Shown piece by piece: positions 9,970 to 48,953 of a DNA stretch of 64,000 bases; positions within the stretch are counted from its first letter, which is position 1; each line of letters opens with the position of its first letter. A model generated the notes under the pieces. It made no database searches and was not told the DNA's origin. It saw only the letters and a program-made list of their open reading frames with translations. The position numbers and the translations under genes are program-made. The DNA is taken from NCBI GenBank assembly GCA_965153355.1, contig OZ231126.1, positions 28,210,001-28,274,000 of the forward strand, written 5' to 3'. This DNA comes from Flaccisagitta enflata. Its lineage: Eukaryota; Chaetognatha; Sagittoidea; Aphragmophora.

Positions 9970-11154
9970 ATGTGGAAGCTGGGGCAGAGTAAGCGCCATC
10001 TCCGGCGGTCATGGAGTGAAGTTGTTCAGGTAAATTGGTGGTGAATGTGTATGGTGCTTGCTGTTTACGTTCTCTTCTGCCCCCTCTTCCCTTTCCACAT
10101 CCGGCAGTTGGATGGTTATTTCACCCGCCGCGACGCGCTGCTCCATCTTGTTAAAGGCTCTAGTTATGAGATTCAAAAATCACGTTTGGCGCAGGATTTG
10201 TGCACCTTCCTCATGGCTCATTCATCGCTGCCCCCTCCGTTGGCGACGGCTGCTTCAATCGATAAGGCAACTCCTGAAGACATTGGGAAATTTCTTTACT
10301 TTCGTGATTCCCGCGGCCGCACACAAATTCATAAATCAAGTTGTCCTTTCATCGGCATGTCGGGCTTAAAGGACTGCGGTTGCCGCGTGGGCCTTGCAGC
10401 TGGAACAATTGACTCCATGATTGGCAAGTTGAGAGCCTATTTCAACAGTCGTGGGCAGACTCAGCCTTATTCTCCCTCGTCTTCTAATTCTAATCCCTGC
10501 GACTCGACGTTTGTCAAGGATTGGCTCAAGGCGGCCTACAAGGAACAGCGGCTTGCCAGAGTCACGCCGCATCAAGCGCCTCCCCTTTTTTCGACGCATT
10601 TACGCCTTCTCGCAGCGGAGATCTCACGCCGCATTGCTTCTCTTCCTTCTTCAGCGCCGCTCTTCCCCGAAAAATTTTGCCTTTTTCGAGATCGCGCTTT
10701 CTTCTTGATTCAATGGTTCAGTGGCGACCGGGCCGGGGATTTGGGACGTGCGGTCGGTCAAGAGGTCTCGCGACCTTCAACGGGTGCCTTAATTCTCAAG
10801 CACACAATTGGAAAAACAATTCGTCAAAGTGGCAGTCAAATTTTAGTGGTGCCTCATATCCCGGAAGATTCGCTTGTTTGCCCTGTCCGCGCTTTCGACG
10901 ATTATGTTGAAGTTTGCAAGTCAGGCGGGATTGATTTGAAGGGAGGTTTTCTTTTTCCTCCCCTCCTGGCCCCTAAGCGGAACAGCGTAAGGAACGCTCC
11001 TTTTAATTCGGCGGCTGCTACAAAGAGAGTGCGTCTCTACATTTCTCCCGATGTGCTTCCTGACGTTTCCGCCCATGGCGCCCGGGCGGGCTGTGCTACA
11101 ACCCTTCTTCTCCTCGGCGCCTCTAAAGATGAGGTCATGGATCATTGTAGGTAG
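9970..11154 (+). CDS. tyrosine recombinase of the retrotransposon, truncated by TAG
   Basis: Exons are 9970-10029 (ATG, reading MWKLGQSKRHLRRSW) and 10108-11154; the intron runs from GTAAATTGG to CACATCCGGCAG, phase 0. The protein is a DIRS-type tyrosine recombinase that would integrate the circular cDNA. The first catalytic Arg is in FSGDRAGDLG, and the His-x-x-Arg box is VSAHGARAGCATTLLL. The frame then meets TAG (11152-11154) directly after DHCR, where the family normally has Trp. Past the stop the same frame continues as ASERVCKQYHQLQ, with the presumed catalytic Tyr at 11179-11181, to a natural TAA at 11326-11328. A single G-to-A change explains the break. The N-terminal segment has a CPFIG...KDCGC cluster that may bind zinc. 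Confidence 0.85.
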
Positions 11155-11328
11155 GCTTCAGAGCGCGTTTGCAAGCAGTACCATCAGCTTCAAAAGGTCT
11201 CCAGGATTAAAGGCTCAGCTTTGCGACTTAAAGACGGTCTCCTCGCTTCAGACGAGAAATCAGCAGACAGCGCGGCGGCTTTCTACGAATCCCTGAATAA
11301 TGGGGAACATCAAGCTCCTGCCCTATAA
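11155..11328 (+). pseudogene. C-terminal remainder of the recombinase beyond the premature stop
   Basis: 57 codons in the same frame as the recombinase, including the Tyr in KQYHQLQ, closing with TAA. They are not translated unless the amber codon is read through. Confidence 0.75.
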
Positions 11329-11455
11329 TCTTTAATCCCCTCTTGCTCTGTAAATAATGATTTGCGTCTGGTTAGTACTGGGTGAGATATGGGTGTTGTG
11401 TGTCCGAGCCTTTTGATTTTCGAGGCCTCTGGGGCCTCGATACTCATGTACTGCA

Positions 11456-11524
11456 GCGCTTTTTGCCCACTCCCTAAACACAGGTTCGTCGACGGGCAGA
11501 AACTGCTTGGCGGAATAGTATACT
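11456..11524 (+). repeat. split repeat B1
   Basis: GCGCTTTTTGCCCACTCCC to GGAATAGTATACT; 69 bp, matching B2. It overlaps A2 by TACT, and the two meet in a palindrome with half-sites GGCGGAATAGTA and TACTATTCCGCC. Confidence 0.9.
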
Positions 11525-11582
11525 ATTCCGCCTACAGGGAATGTTCGTCGACGAAACAAGGTTGGAGAAAAAGATAAACATT
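11521..11582 (+). repeat. split repeat A2
   Basis: Second copy of A1, directly abutting B1. The B1-A2 junction mirrors the ends that would meet in a circular intermediate. Confidence 0.9.
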
Positions 11583-11761
11583 TCCGTAGGGGGATAGGCT
11601 GATATAGGCTGGTGAATCAGGTATTGATTATCCTTGTGTGTGTGGTGTTGCTGTATGTGATTGCTTCTCGATCAATATCAATGGAATAATTTTTCATCCC
11701 TTTCCCTCCCTCCCTTCTCTCTTTCACCTGCCTTCTGGCAATCCATACGGCAACACTGCAC

Positions 11762-11830
11762 GCGCTTTTTGCCCACTCCCTAAACACAGGTTCGTCGACG
11801 GGCAGAAACTGCTTGGCGGAATAGTATACT
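11762..11830 (+). repeat. terminal split repeat B2 (right end)
   Basis: Second copy of B1. The match stops at TATACT, after which flanking DNA begins (GTGTTAG). Confidence 0.9.
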
Positions 11831-12859
11831 GTGTTAGTTCGTCATAGTCAGCAAATTTTGCCAAAAAGAACATTTCGTTTAGTCGTTTATAACAGAATTA
11901 GCAAAAAGTTTCGTACTCTGTCTTGAAAACCATACTTTTTGCGGGAGTTATGAGCTAAAATTTGAACCAGAGTATCTCAGTTGGTCATACTAAAGGTAGA
12001 AATGAAGAGCAACTGATAAAATTTCCATACATGGCCATGACCTGTATCTAAAACAAAACCGAAATCAGGATTAATACATGATTTTATTTGCAGAACTGTG
12101 TTTATCAAAAGAAGAGTCTTTGCAACTTTATTGGCCCCTAGTTGGACTCTTTCTAAGGAGAAATGCATCTAGGGGAGTTGGTTAGGTCAACTAGCATGGG
12201 GTTTCAGTCAGCAGAAATTGATATATCAATCCAATTAAGACAAGAGTTGAATGTGCATTCAAAGACCAAAAATCTATTTTAATCTATTTCATTTGTCCCT
12301 ATTAGTTTAACAAGACCAAGTAGGCCAATAGATGCGACGTGTGGATCGTCGAACGAATGCGTTACAGACCAACCGACCGACAGACAGACCGACGGACACA
12401 GCCCGTTATAGAGGTGCTTTGTCGCACCTAAAAACATAAAAATGAACTCTGCTGTCTAACATGCCTCCATTCATCTTTTCTGAAGTTAAAGTATAATCTA
12501 ATTTTCAACTATGAACATTTCTTTCAGATAATTTCTTTAATGCTAGGTGTCTTTTCTTAAGATTTGATGACAAGTACGAAATTTTTTGCACACCCTGTTA
12601 ATAGCGAATGGTGCTGTTTACTTTTGAGCGAATCAAATCGTCCAACTTGTGGTCTTTCCATTCCATTTGCGTTGCTGTTGAGTCAAGCATCTTCATTCAG
12701 GTTTCCTGTCTCCGAATGTGACCTTATATACCCTAAATCCATGCATGTGATCTTTTTTTCACCCATCCATCCTATCTATATCTTTTGAGTCTATATCCTA
12801 ATGGAATCATGAGCATCGGGTCCGTCTGGAGGCACTAGCACTGATACTTGATACATTGA
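11831..12859. other. non-coding flank right of the retrotransposon
   Basis: AT-rich DNA without a credible gene; one dispersed repeat at 12309-12434. Nothing else recognised. Confidence 0.5.
12309..12434 (-). repeat. dispersed head/tail-arm repeat, AGGTGCGAC subtype
   Basis: On the minus strand: head TTTTTAGGTGCGACAAAGC, GTCCGTC/GGTCGGT body, tail GTCGCATCTATTGG ending in TTGTT. It is a sister of 44800-44917. Confidence 0.65.
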
Positions 12860-13171
12860 TTGGAAAGTAATAAGTATCGAGATGTTCCTACCGTTTCCTC
12901 CTCTTCTCCATCGCCATCCTTCTTCCCCCGAAGTGGGTCTCCCCTCGTTACCCCTCTTTTTAATTTTTTTGCCGATTTTGAAATATCGGAACCGGGCAGA
13001 ATCGGAAATTTAAGGGAAGCAGAGCAGCTAGACGGCGGCATTAAGCCAATGAGAGCGAAGAAAAACGAACCGCAGAAAGCGAAGGATCCTATCAGAGGCC
13101 GGAGTCAGTTACTATCCAACACACCGTCTGCGCGACGACACATTTGCGGGGTGAATCATTGCCATCGTTAG
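12860..13171 (+). CDS. possible exon or short gene, unassigned
   Basis: An open frame with coding-like composition in its second half (ADFEISEPGRIGNLREAEQL, then a basic KPMRAKKNEPQKAKDPIRGR) ending at TAG 13169-13171. The nearest upstream gene is the small unknown one, now separated by the retrotransposon; this could be its displaced last exon, but no splice pair was proven. It may be chance. Confidence 0.2.
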   Translation: MESNKYRDVPTVSSSSPSPSFFPRSGSPLVTPLFNFFADFEISEPGRIGNLREAEQLDGGIKPMRAKKNEPQKAKDPIRGRSQLLSNTPSARRHICGVNHCHR

Positions 13172-13783
13172 AAAAAGAGAGAGAAAGGAATTCGATTCGG
13201 CACGATTTGAATCGCGTAATAGTAACCGCTCTCTTATTTTGATTGTTTTCTTACATCGTTCATTTACGACAGGGATTACTCGTTGACATGAACCTGGGCA
13301 GGACGGACACGTAAAAAAGAGACAGACCTCGTATTTGTCTCTTTGTCGGTACGTCCGTCATCGCTTTGTCGCTGTTTCTCTCCTACCCTGTTTCCAATAC
13401 AATACTGATCAGCCAGCACGCGTCAAGGGCGAGGCACAAATTTCGACCTCATAACAAACATTTTTCTTCTCTGCGTGCCAAGTTTGGTCTTATGAAAATA
13501 GAAGTAAGGTCTGCTGTCATACGGGGGTGTGATAAACAGATTTTAAGATCCACATGATTTGTTTCTTTCCCTTTTTTCTCACGACTTAGTTTGACGGTTA
13601 TTTATAGCGAGTTATGTCGTAGTACTGTAAATTCTCAAACTATAAATATCGATAAAATATCTCTCATATGTGGTGGTATTGACTGTCCCATATTGATATT
13701 CAATTTTATTCACCATCTCATATTATTATTGAGTATTGACCATCTTCTATTCATATTGACTATCCCATAGTTATTTTGGGATC
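13172..13783. other. intergenic, AT-rich
   Basis: No gene. Degenerate short repeats of the form ATTGAC-ATC-CATA occur at about 13670-13770. Confidence 0.5.
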
Positions 13784-14052
13784 GAATTAGTTAAAGATGT
13801 CTCATGTAGGGTAGCGAGGGGTGGGGAGGGGTGGTTACACCACCCCTCGCCCCACCCCTCCCACCCCTCGGTTGAAATTGACCACCCCTTGGTTTACCCC
13901 TCCCACCCCTTGGTTTACCCCTCCCACCCCTTGGTTTACCCCTCAGTTTACCCCTCAGTTTACCCCTCGGTCCACCCCTCACCCCACCCCACCCCACCCC
14001 TCACCCCACCCCTCGGTTTTTTTTATACTTCAAAAATTTGATAAAATTGCTA

Positions 14053-14651
14053 CAGTAGGATGGGAGCAAAGACAACCTAGACTGGAGGATAGATTTTGAG
14101 TATCTTAATTTTATTTGATGAATAAAAAAAAAAAGATCCATGTTAATTAAAGGTTGTTGTATTGCTTGAATATATTAGCTTTTCTCATTTTTCAACTTGT
14201 GACTTTACATTATCAATATTTCATTTTTCAATACTTTAACCTAGCTTATCAGATTGGACAAAAATTTTTCATAATTTAGAAAAAAAAATCAGCTCAATCG
14301 GATTATTTTAACAGTTTTTATGCCTGTTTTAAGCTTTGCCTAAATATTAATTGACATGATTATTCTTCTTAAAAAGTAGCTGTAAAACCTGTAAAAATAA
14401 TTTGATTGAACTGATTTTTTTTCAAAATGATATAAAATTTTTAGCCTAATCTGATGGGCTAGGTTAAAATGTTAAAAAATGAAGTCCTGATGAAGTAAAG
14501 TCACAAGTTGAAGAATAGAAAAAAATTAACATCTTCAAGCAATAGAGCAACGTTTGATTAACATAAATTTCAATTTTTTTATTAATCAAATGAAATTAAA
14601 ATACTTAAAATCTATCCTCCAGTCTAGGTCGTCTTTGCTCCCATTGTACTG
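14053..14651. mobile_element. hairpin (foldback) MITE, TA target
   Basis: A nearly full-length palindrome: CAGTAGGATGGGAGCAAAG at the left end, CTTTGCTCCCATTGTACTG at the right, flanked by TA (14051-14052 and 14652-14653). Inner segments such as CAACTTGTGACTTTAC and GTAAAGTCACAAGTTG also mirror each other. Confidence 0.8.
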
Positions 14652-15017
14652 TAGTTTGCAAAAAGTACAAAAATCTCAATTACATATTGCAGTCTCAATA
14701 CCTTTAAGTTCAAGGGATTTCATAATTCAAAAAACCAAAAAGGGTGGTGGCACTGAAATTGTTTATAAAATACACGACTATTATTTAAGCTAAAATGAAA
14801 ATGTCTACCCCTCGGTCTACCCCTCGGTCAACCTCCGGGTCTACCACTGGATCTACCCCTCGGTTCTTTTTTGGTGGTTCAAACTGAAAATGCACAGCTA
14901 TCATTTAATTTACAGCCTAGAGAAAAGAAACATTTTGCAGATATATACAGAGACATTTTTCCCATAGCAAGTAAAATATTTCATTCGTGGTAAAACAAAA
15001 CCTTTTACCTTAGGCAA

Positions 15018-15358
15018 GTTAAAATTTGCCTAACCCCAACACAACCCCTAACCCTAACACAACCCTTAACCCTAAACTCAACATTACCCCTAGCCCTAAA
15101 CCTAACACAACCCTTAACCCTAAACCTAATACAACCCTTAACCCTATACTCAACATTACCCCTAACCCTAAACCCAATACTATCTTTAACCCTAAATTCA
15201 ACATTACCCCTAACCCTAACACAACCCTTAACCCTAAACCTAACACAACCCTTAACCCTAAACCCAACACTACCCCTAACCCTAAACCCAACACTACCTG
15301 TAACCTTAAACTCAACACTACCCCTAACCCAAAACCAAACACAACCCCTAACCCTTAA
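15018..15358 (+). repeat. telomere-like CCCTAA minisatellite
   Basis: Degenerate CCCTAACCCTAAACC/AACACAACC units, mirrored by the TTAGGG-rich array at 15484-15905. This is interstitial, not a chromosome end, since genes lie on both sides. Confidence 0.7.
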
Positions 15359-15483
15359 CTTATGTTTAGTCCTTAATGTTAAACCTTATTAAGACTAACT
15401 TAAAACAGACCCTAACCCTTTCCCACGAAGGCACTTCATTTATGCAGGTTATTAATACAGGTTATCTATGCAGGGTTATGATT

Positions 15484-15905
15484 TCAAATTAAAGGTTAAG
15501 GTTGTGTTTTTTTAGTTAGGGTTAGGACTGGACATAAATGTTAAGGTTAGGGGTAGTGTTGGGTTTAAGGTTAGGGGTTGTATTAGGTTTAGGGTAAGGG
15601 GTTGTGTTAGGTTTAGTGTTTCTTTAATTAGGAATAGCGCTGGATATAAATGTTAAGGTTAAGGTTAGGGACTGTGTTGGGTTTAGGGTTAGGGATTGTG
15701 TTGGGTTTAGGGTTAGGGATTGTGTTGGGTTTAGGGGTTGTGTTGGGTTTAGTGTTTTTTTTAAATAAGAGCTGGATATAAATGTTAAAGTTAAGGTTAG
15801 GGGTTGTGTTGGGTTTAGGGTTAGGGGTTGTATTTGGTTTAGGGCTAAGGGTTGTGTTAGATTTAGGGTTAGGGGTTGTGTTAGGTTTAAGGTTAAGGGC
15901 TTAAT
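15484..15905 (+). repeat. telomere-like TTAGGG minisatellite (opposite orientation)
   Basis: GGTTAGGGGTTGTGTTGGGT-type units of about 22-28 bp; partner of the array at 15018-15358. Confidence 0.7.
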
Positions 15906-16242
15906 TAAGTTAAAAGCTCATTATCCCTCACTACCCCTCAACCACCCCTAACCCCACCCCTCGCCTTACCCCTCACCCCACCCCTCGCCCCACCCCACCC
16001 TTCACCCCACCCCTCACCCCACCCCTCGCCCTACCCCACCCCTCGCTTTACCCCCCCCCACCCCTCGCTTTACCCCTCCCACCCCTCGCTACCCCTACAT
16101 AATTTCAAACCACCCTTCACTTTTTTACCACCCCTAGCTACCCCTCACTACCCCTCACTGAGACATCTATAACTAATTTCAGCCTTATTGGGATATTGAT
16201 TAAAACTCATAATGATAGGATTTCTAACTCACATTATATTGG

Positions 16243-16252
16243 TATATATAAG
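16243..16252 (+). promoter_or_regulatory. candidate TATA box of the kinesin-13 gene
   Basis: TATATATAAG about 90 bp upstream of the start codon, in otherwise gene-free DNA immediately outside the inverted-repeat element. Position and sequence fit a core promoter; no experimental evidence. Confidence 0.4.
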
Positions 16253-16337
16253 GTTAGTGTTTCTAAGTATCGAATGAAGAATTGAGATCCCCGTTTGATG
16301 ACAGTCCTTCTAATGACATCAAGATTAAGTTAAGAAG

Positions 16338-45430
<29,093 letters not shown>

Positions 45431-46148
45431 CGCCTATGAGACTAACTTTGACAGAAAGGGACCTCGAAGAAAGACAATTTAACGAAAAAGTGTGCAAAAC
45501 CGATTGTTTCTTACTTCTATGTGTGAAAGTGATAAAGTAACGTACCTCAATTGCTATTAGAAAGAAAAAATCCTTAGATATCGTTTAACGTTGCTTTTGT
45601 CCACCATTTGGTCACAAAATATCCGCGATACCATTGGGTCTCTTTTTTTCCTGACAAAGCAAATCTGTCTTACACGAGACTCGCGGCAAATAATGACGTA
45701 AATTTAAATCGTCGGCGGTGGAGAAAAATACATAACTGTGATGGGAATGGTTTGGTGGTGGGAAGTGATGGTCATGCAGTTTCATTGGCGTCTGATATGT
45801 TCGATCTTTATGATACCGACGCAGACCGTCTATATTTCCCCTCTTTTTCGCAAAGAATTTACCTTTTCTATGTTTCTATTTACATTATTTGCTTGACTTT
45901 TTTTCATGGATTCATTTTAAGTATTTATGTGAGATAGAGGACATGTTTCGGTGATATCGGAACTTTTTAATTTATATCTTATTTCTTTAATAGTGTTAAA
46001 ATATCTCTATCGTAAAATAGTAACGTCACTCACCATCGCTTCAAACTATTTGTCTGAATTTATGCTGTGAGGAAACGGAAGCGAAATTCTTTGAGCAATT
46101 GATATAAAAAAAACAGTATTTTGCGTCGAAAGAACAAAAAAATTGCAT
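45431..46148. other. kinesin-13 3' flank
   Basis: 3' UTR and intergenic DNA. An open frame of about 110 codons at 45608 has no family resemblance. No clear AATAAA was found within 100 bp of the stop. Confidence 0.5.
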
Positions 46149-46569
46149 ACGCAGTCTATGGACAAAACAAGGAGAGTAAATTTTGCTGATCACTGTTATG
46201 ATGCTTAGGCGTAGTTGAATTTAAAATGTAGGTTTGTAATTACCTCATAGAAATTTACTAAAGACTGAAAGAATTAACAGAAGAACGATTACTACCTGTA
46301 GTAATCGTTCAAAATATAGGTTTGTAATTACCTCGAAAAAAATTACGTAGGACTGAAAGAAACTAACGGAAGAACGATTACTACCTCTAGTAATCGTTCT
46401 TGCAATAGTTTCTTTCAGTCCTCAGTCATTTTCTATGAGGTAATTGCAAGCCTACATTTTGAACGATTACTACAGGTAGTAATTGTTCTTCCGTTAATTC
46501 TTTCAGTCCTTAGCATCATACTGGTGATCAGCAAAATCTACTCTCCTCGTTTTGTCCATAGACAATGTC
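46149..46569. mobile_element. nested foldback element
   Basis: Outer arms GTCTATGGACAAAACAAGGA and CGTTTTGTCCATAGAC; inner blocks AGAACGATTACTACC and GGTAGTAATTGTTCT, AGGTTTGTAATTACCTC repeated twice, so the hairpin has been duplicated internally. Confidence 0.75.
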
Positions 46570-47214
46570 TAAAAATATTTACATTGCTTCAGCAATCTAT
46601 GGCACTTTTATCCCTAAGCTTTAAAAAGGTTGTAAATGGGGCCAAGGAGATTTTAGAAATACTTTCCAAAAGTATGAACCTAGGCCCGAATTTGGTTTCG
46701 TATTCGGCATAGACCCATGTGTACCTCTCGTTGGCGGTATGACATATTTCCGCTCGTTAGCGAACCTTATCTGGTAGATCCAATTGTATTATGTAACGCC
46801 CTAATTAGGACAACTTAGTTTTAATTTTCCAACAAAAAGAAGCTGAAAAGATTTACGTTCTGGTTGTTGCTGTGATTTTAGTTGGTTCACAAGAACACAA
46901 ATGGCCTCATGTAAACTTAATTTTATTTTGTAATGGGAAGGTATACCGACGTCTGAAAACCTTCACACGCAACTAAACTGTGTCATTCTCAAATTGAGAA
47001 GAAGAAACCAAATTTTTTTTTTGCATTCCTTCCGCGCGCGCGCTCTGGTTTTGTGTACTTCGTGACTATCAGTAGAGGAAATACATTTTCTTTTTCTCGC
47101 ACTGGTCGCCTTTTTCATGGATGTGCTAAAACGGGCAACTATGTGTCCCGAGTCCTGACAGCTCATTTAAGCATCGTGGACTTTTTGCTTGGATGTGTGA
47201 CAAATGGATGTAAA
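46570..47214. other. intergenic, no feature
   Basis: AT-rich; nothing recognised. Confidence 0.5.
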
Positions 47215-47428
47215 ACAAGTGACGCGAGGTCACAATATCGTTGCGGACGGGTGGGCAGGGGCAGCCAACCCCCATTCATACCCAACACTTTACCTAATCC
47301 CCTTCCCAAAACAGACACGTACACAAATAGCTCCCAAAAGCTCGTTTTCCCCCTTTTCGACTTGTGCTGACGGACCGACGGACCGACGGACAAAGCCTCT
47401 GAATGAGTTGCGTGTCCGCAACTAAAAA
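47215..47428 (-). repeat. dispersed head/tail-arm repeat, GTTGCGGAC subtype
   Basis: Minus-strand head TTTTTAGTTGCGGACACGC, tail CCTGCCCACCCGTCCGCAAC then GATATTGTGACC. Arms match at 9 of 10. Confidence 0.75.
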
Positions 47429-47704
47429 GGAAGGGATAGACTCGCCTGAAGACATGTTCGGATGCATGTAGTCTACGCTTAGAAGCCATGGACCAAAGTC
47501 AAAGCACCGCTCAACGCAGTATGCAAGAATGTGTATATGTATGGCAGAGGCCCAGGGAAAAAGTTTCATAAGCATCAGAGACCTCAAACCATCGGCAGCG
47601 AGCATATTTATGATAAGAATTAAAGTAAATACTAACATATTTACATTCAGTTAACTCTTTTTGCATTTTTTATCTTTTAGTTGTTCTTAACGTTACAGCT
47701 AAGC

Positions 47705-47911
47705 ATTTTTAGACGCGTGCTACGCGACTGTTTACCCCGCTTTGTCGTTCCGTTCGTTGGCTGGTCGATCTGTTGGTTGGTTGGTGCCCTTTTTACTTTT
47801 TTAGCATTTTGAGCTAACTGCTCCTGCCCAAATGCCCCAGTAACCTGATCTATCAATACCCCTGCCCGGCCGCACGCGACTAGGGTAGCCATGTATCCGG
47901 CCTTTTTTTAT
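47705..47911 (+). repeat. dispersed head/tail-arm repeat, GTCGCGTGC subtype
   Basis: Head TTTTTAGACGCGTGCTACGC; tail GCCGCACGCGACTAGGGTAG then CCATGTATCCGGCC. Confidence 0.72.
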
Positions 47912-48057
47912 CTTTAATTGCATCAACAAAAGAGGCTGTCAGTGCATCCGCCCGTTAGACCTTTGGTTTGTTCAGCTCAACTGAAAAAATCAATGAAATC
48001 GACTAAAATCACTAGAAATTTATCATGCGGGAAATTCAAATCATTCTTCATCTCATC

Positions 48058-48200
48058 TCATTCATTCATTCATTTATTCATTCATTTATTCATTCATCCA
48101 TTCATACATCCATTCATTCATCCATTCATTCATTCATTCTCTCATTCTTCATTCATTTGACAACATTCATCATTCATTGCATTCATTCATTCATTCATTC
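48058..48200 (+). repeat. (ATTC)n microsatellite
   Basis: TTCATTCATTCAT runs with TTTA/CCA interruptions, continuing loosely to 48290. Confidence 0.9.
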
Positions 48201-48394
48201 ATCATGCTAATTGATTCATAGCATTCACACTCATTCATTATAGATTCATTATTCATAAACTCTCATTCATTGTTAATTTATTCATGCATTGCAGTTGTCC
48301 ACTGACCCGTGATACACTGTTTGATCGACATTTTCTCTTTCTCGAAAAACTGAACTTATTTCCCGATCCTCCTTCAATCATTTTATGCCTCGTC

Positions 48395-48560
48395 CTTGCT
48401 TTGGGTGGTGGTTGGGTATTAAACGCCTCTAGTATACCAAAACCACCCATAGTGTTGGTGATTTAGGTGTTTGGGTGGTTTTTGGGGTGTCGGTGATGGT
48501 GATTTGGGGGTTTTGGGTGGTGGTTGGGTAAATAATGTCTCTAGTATGCCAAAACCGCCC
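48395..48560 (+). repeat. ~113-bp tandem duplication
   Basis: TTGGGTGGTGGTTGGGTA followed by CCTCTAGTATACCAAAACC recurs as TTTTGGGTGGTGGTTGGGTA and TCTCTAGTATGCCAAAACC. Confidence 0.65.
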
Positions 48561-48590
48561 AAAGTGCGGATCGACCGACAGACATAGCGT

Positions 48591-48900
48591 GCCCCCCCTA
48601 CAGCTCACATTGTTCATTCCATTTCCTAACTTGCAGTGGCGGTTGACACCTTGGGTGGATACAATTGGTGCCACCCTGGCGATTTTTCAATTTCCACCTA
48701 TAACCCTCCCAACGGGCCAATTTTATATCAAAATTTGAGAAAAAAATAAATCGATTTTTTGGGCTTTAGGGGTGGTTTGAGGGGGTTCAAAGTGGAAATT
48801 GAAAAATCGCTACGGTGGCGCCATTTCTATCCACCTAAAGTGTCAACCGCCACTGCAATTGTGGTAATCCATTGAACCATGTGAGCTGTAGGGGGGGGGC
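48591..48900. mobile_element. 310-bp hairpin element
   Basis: GCCCCCCCTACAGCTCACAT and ATGTGAGCTGTAGGGGGGG at the ends; GTGGCGGTTGACACCTT and AGTGTCAACCGCCAC further in. Confidence 0.8.
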
Positions 48901-48953
48901 ATGTAACACTTAGGGTCCCTCCTCCGCTCTTATTAGGATCCTGTCTGTACATA

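Larger units (their letters stand above)
3142..11830 (+). mobile_element. Ngaro/DIRS-type tyrosine-recombinase retrotransposon, full length but inactivated
   Basis: An 8.7-kb element with the split direct repeats of the DIRS/Ngaro order: A1 at 3142-3203, B1 at 11456-11524, A2 at 11521-11582 and B2 at 11762-11830 (order A1-genes-B1-A2-B2). Encoded in order are dUTPase, zinc-knuckle Gag, RT-RNase H-SGNH hydrolase and tyrosine recombinase. An SGNH domain and the absence of a methyltransferase point to Ngaro rather than DIRS1. Damage consists of a MITE in RNase H and an in-frame TAG in the recombinase. Both terminal repeats are intact and near identical, so the insertion looks fairly recent. It lies between the small unknown gene and the kinesin-13 gene. 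Confidence 0.9.
13784..16180. mobile_element. 2.4-kb inverted-repeat element built of minisatellites
   Basis: Ends are GAATTAGTTAAAGATGTCTCA-like (13784-13804) and its near reverse complement, TGAGACATCTATAACTAAT (16160-16178). Inside each end are arrays of ACCCCTCCC/ACCCCTCG units (13805-14020 and 15918-16157). Further in are telomere-like CCCTAA-rich (15018-15358) and TTAGGG-rich (15484-15905) arrays in opposite orientation, and a nested hairpin element (14053-14651). No credible gene; low-complexity frames only. Confidence 0.6.

Noticed and set aside
15019-15358. Open frames of repeating NPKPNTT and GLGLRVVL
   Set aside because: Telomere-like minisatellite read in both directions; no start context or family.
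15018-15905. Chromosome end / true telomere
   Set aside because: Arrays are degenerate, face each other and are flanked by host genes on both sides.
45608-45937. Open frame downstream of kinesin-13
   Set aside because: Lies in the probable 3' UTR; the hydrophobic Ile/Tyr/Phe-rich end is typical of AT-rich chance frames.
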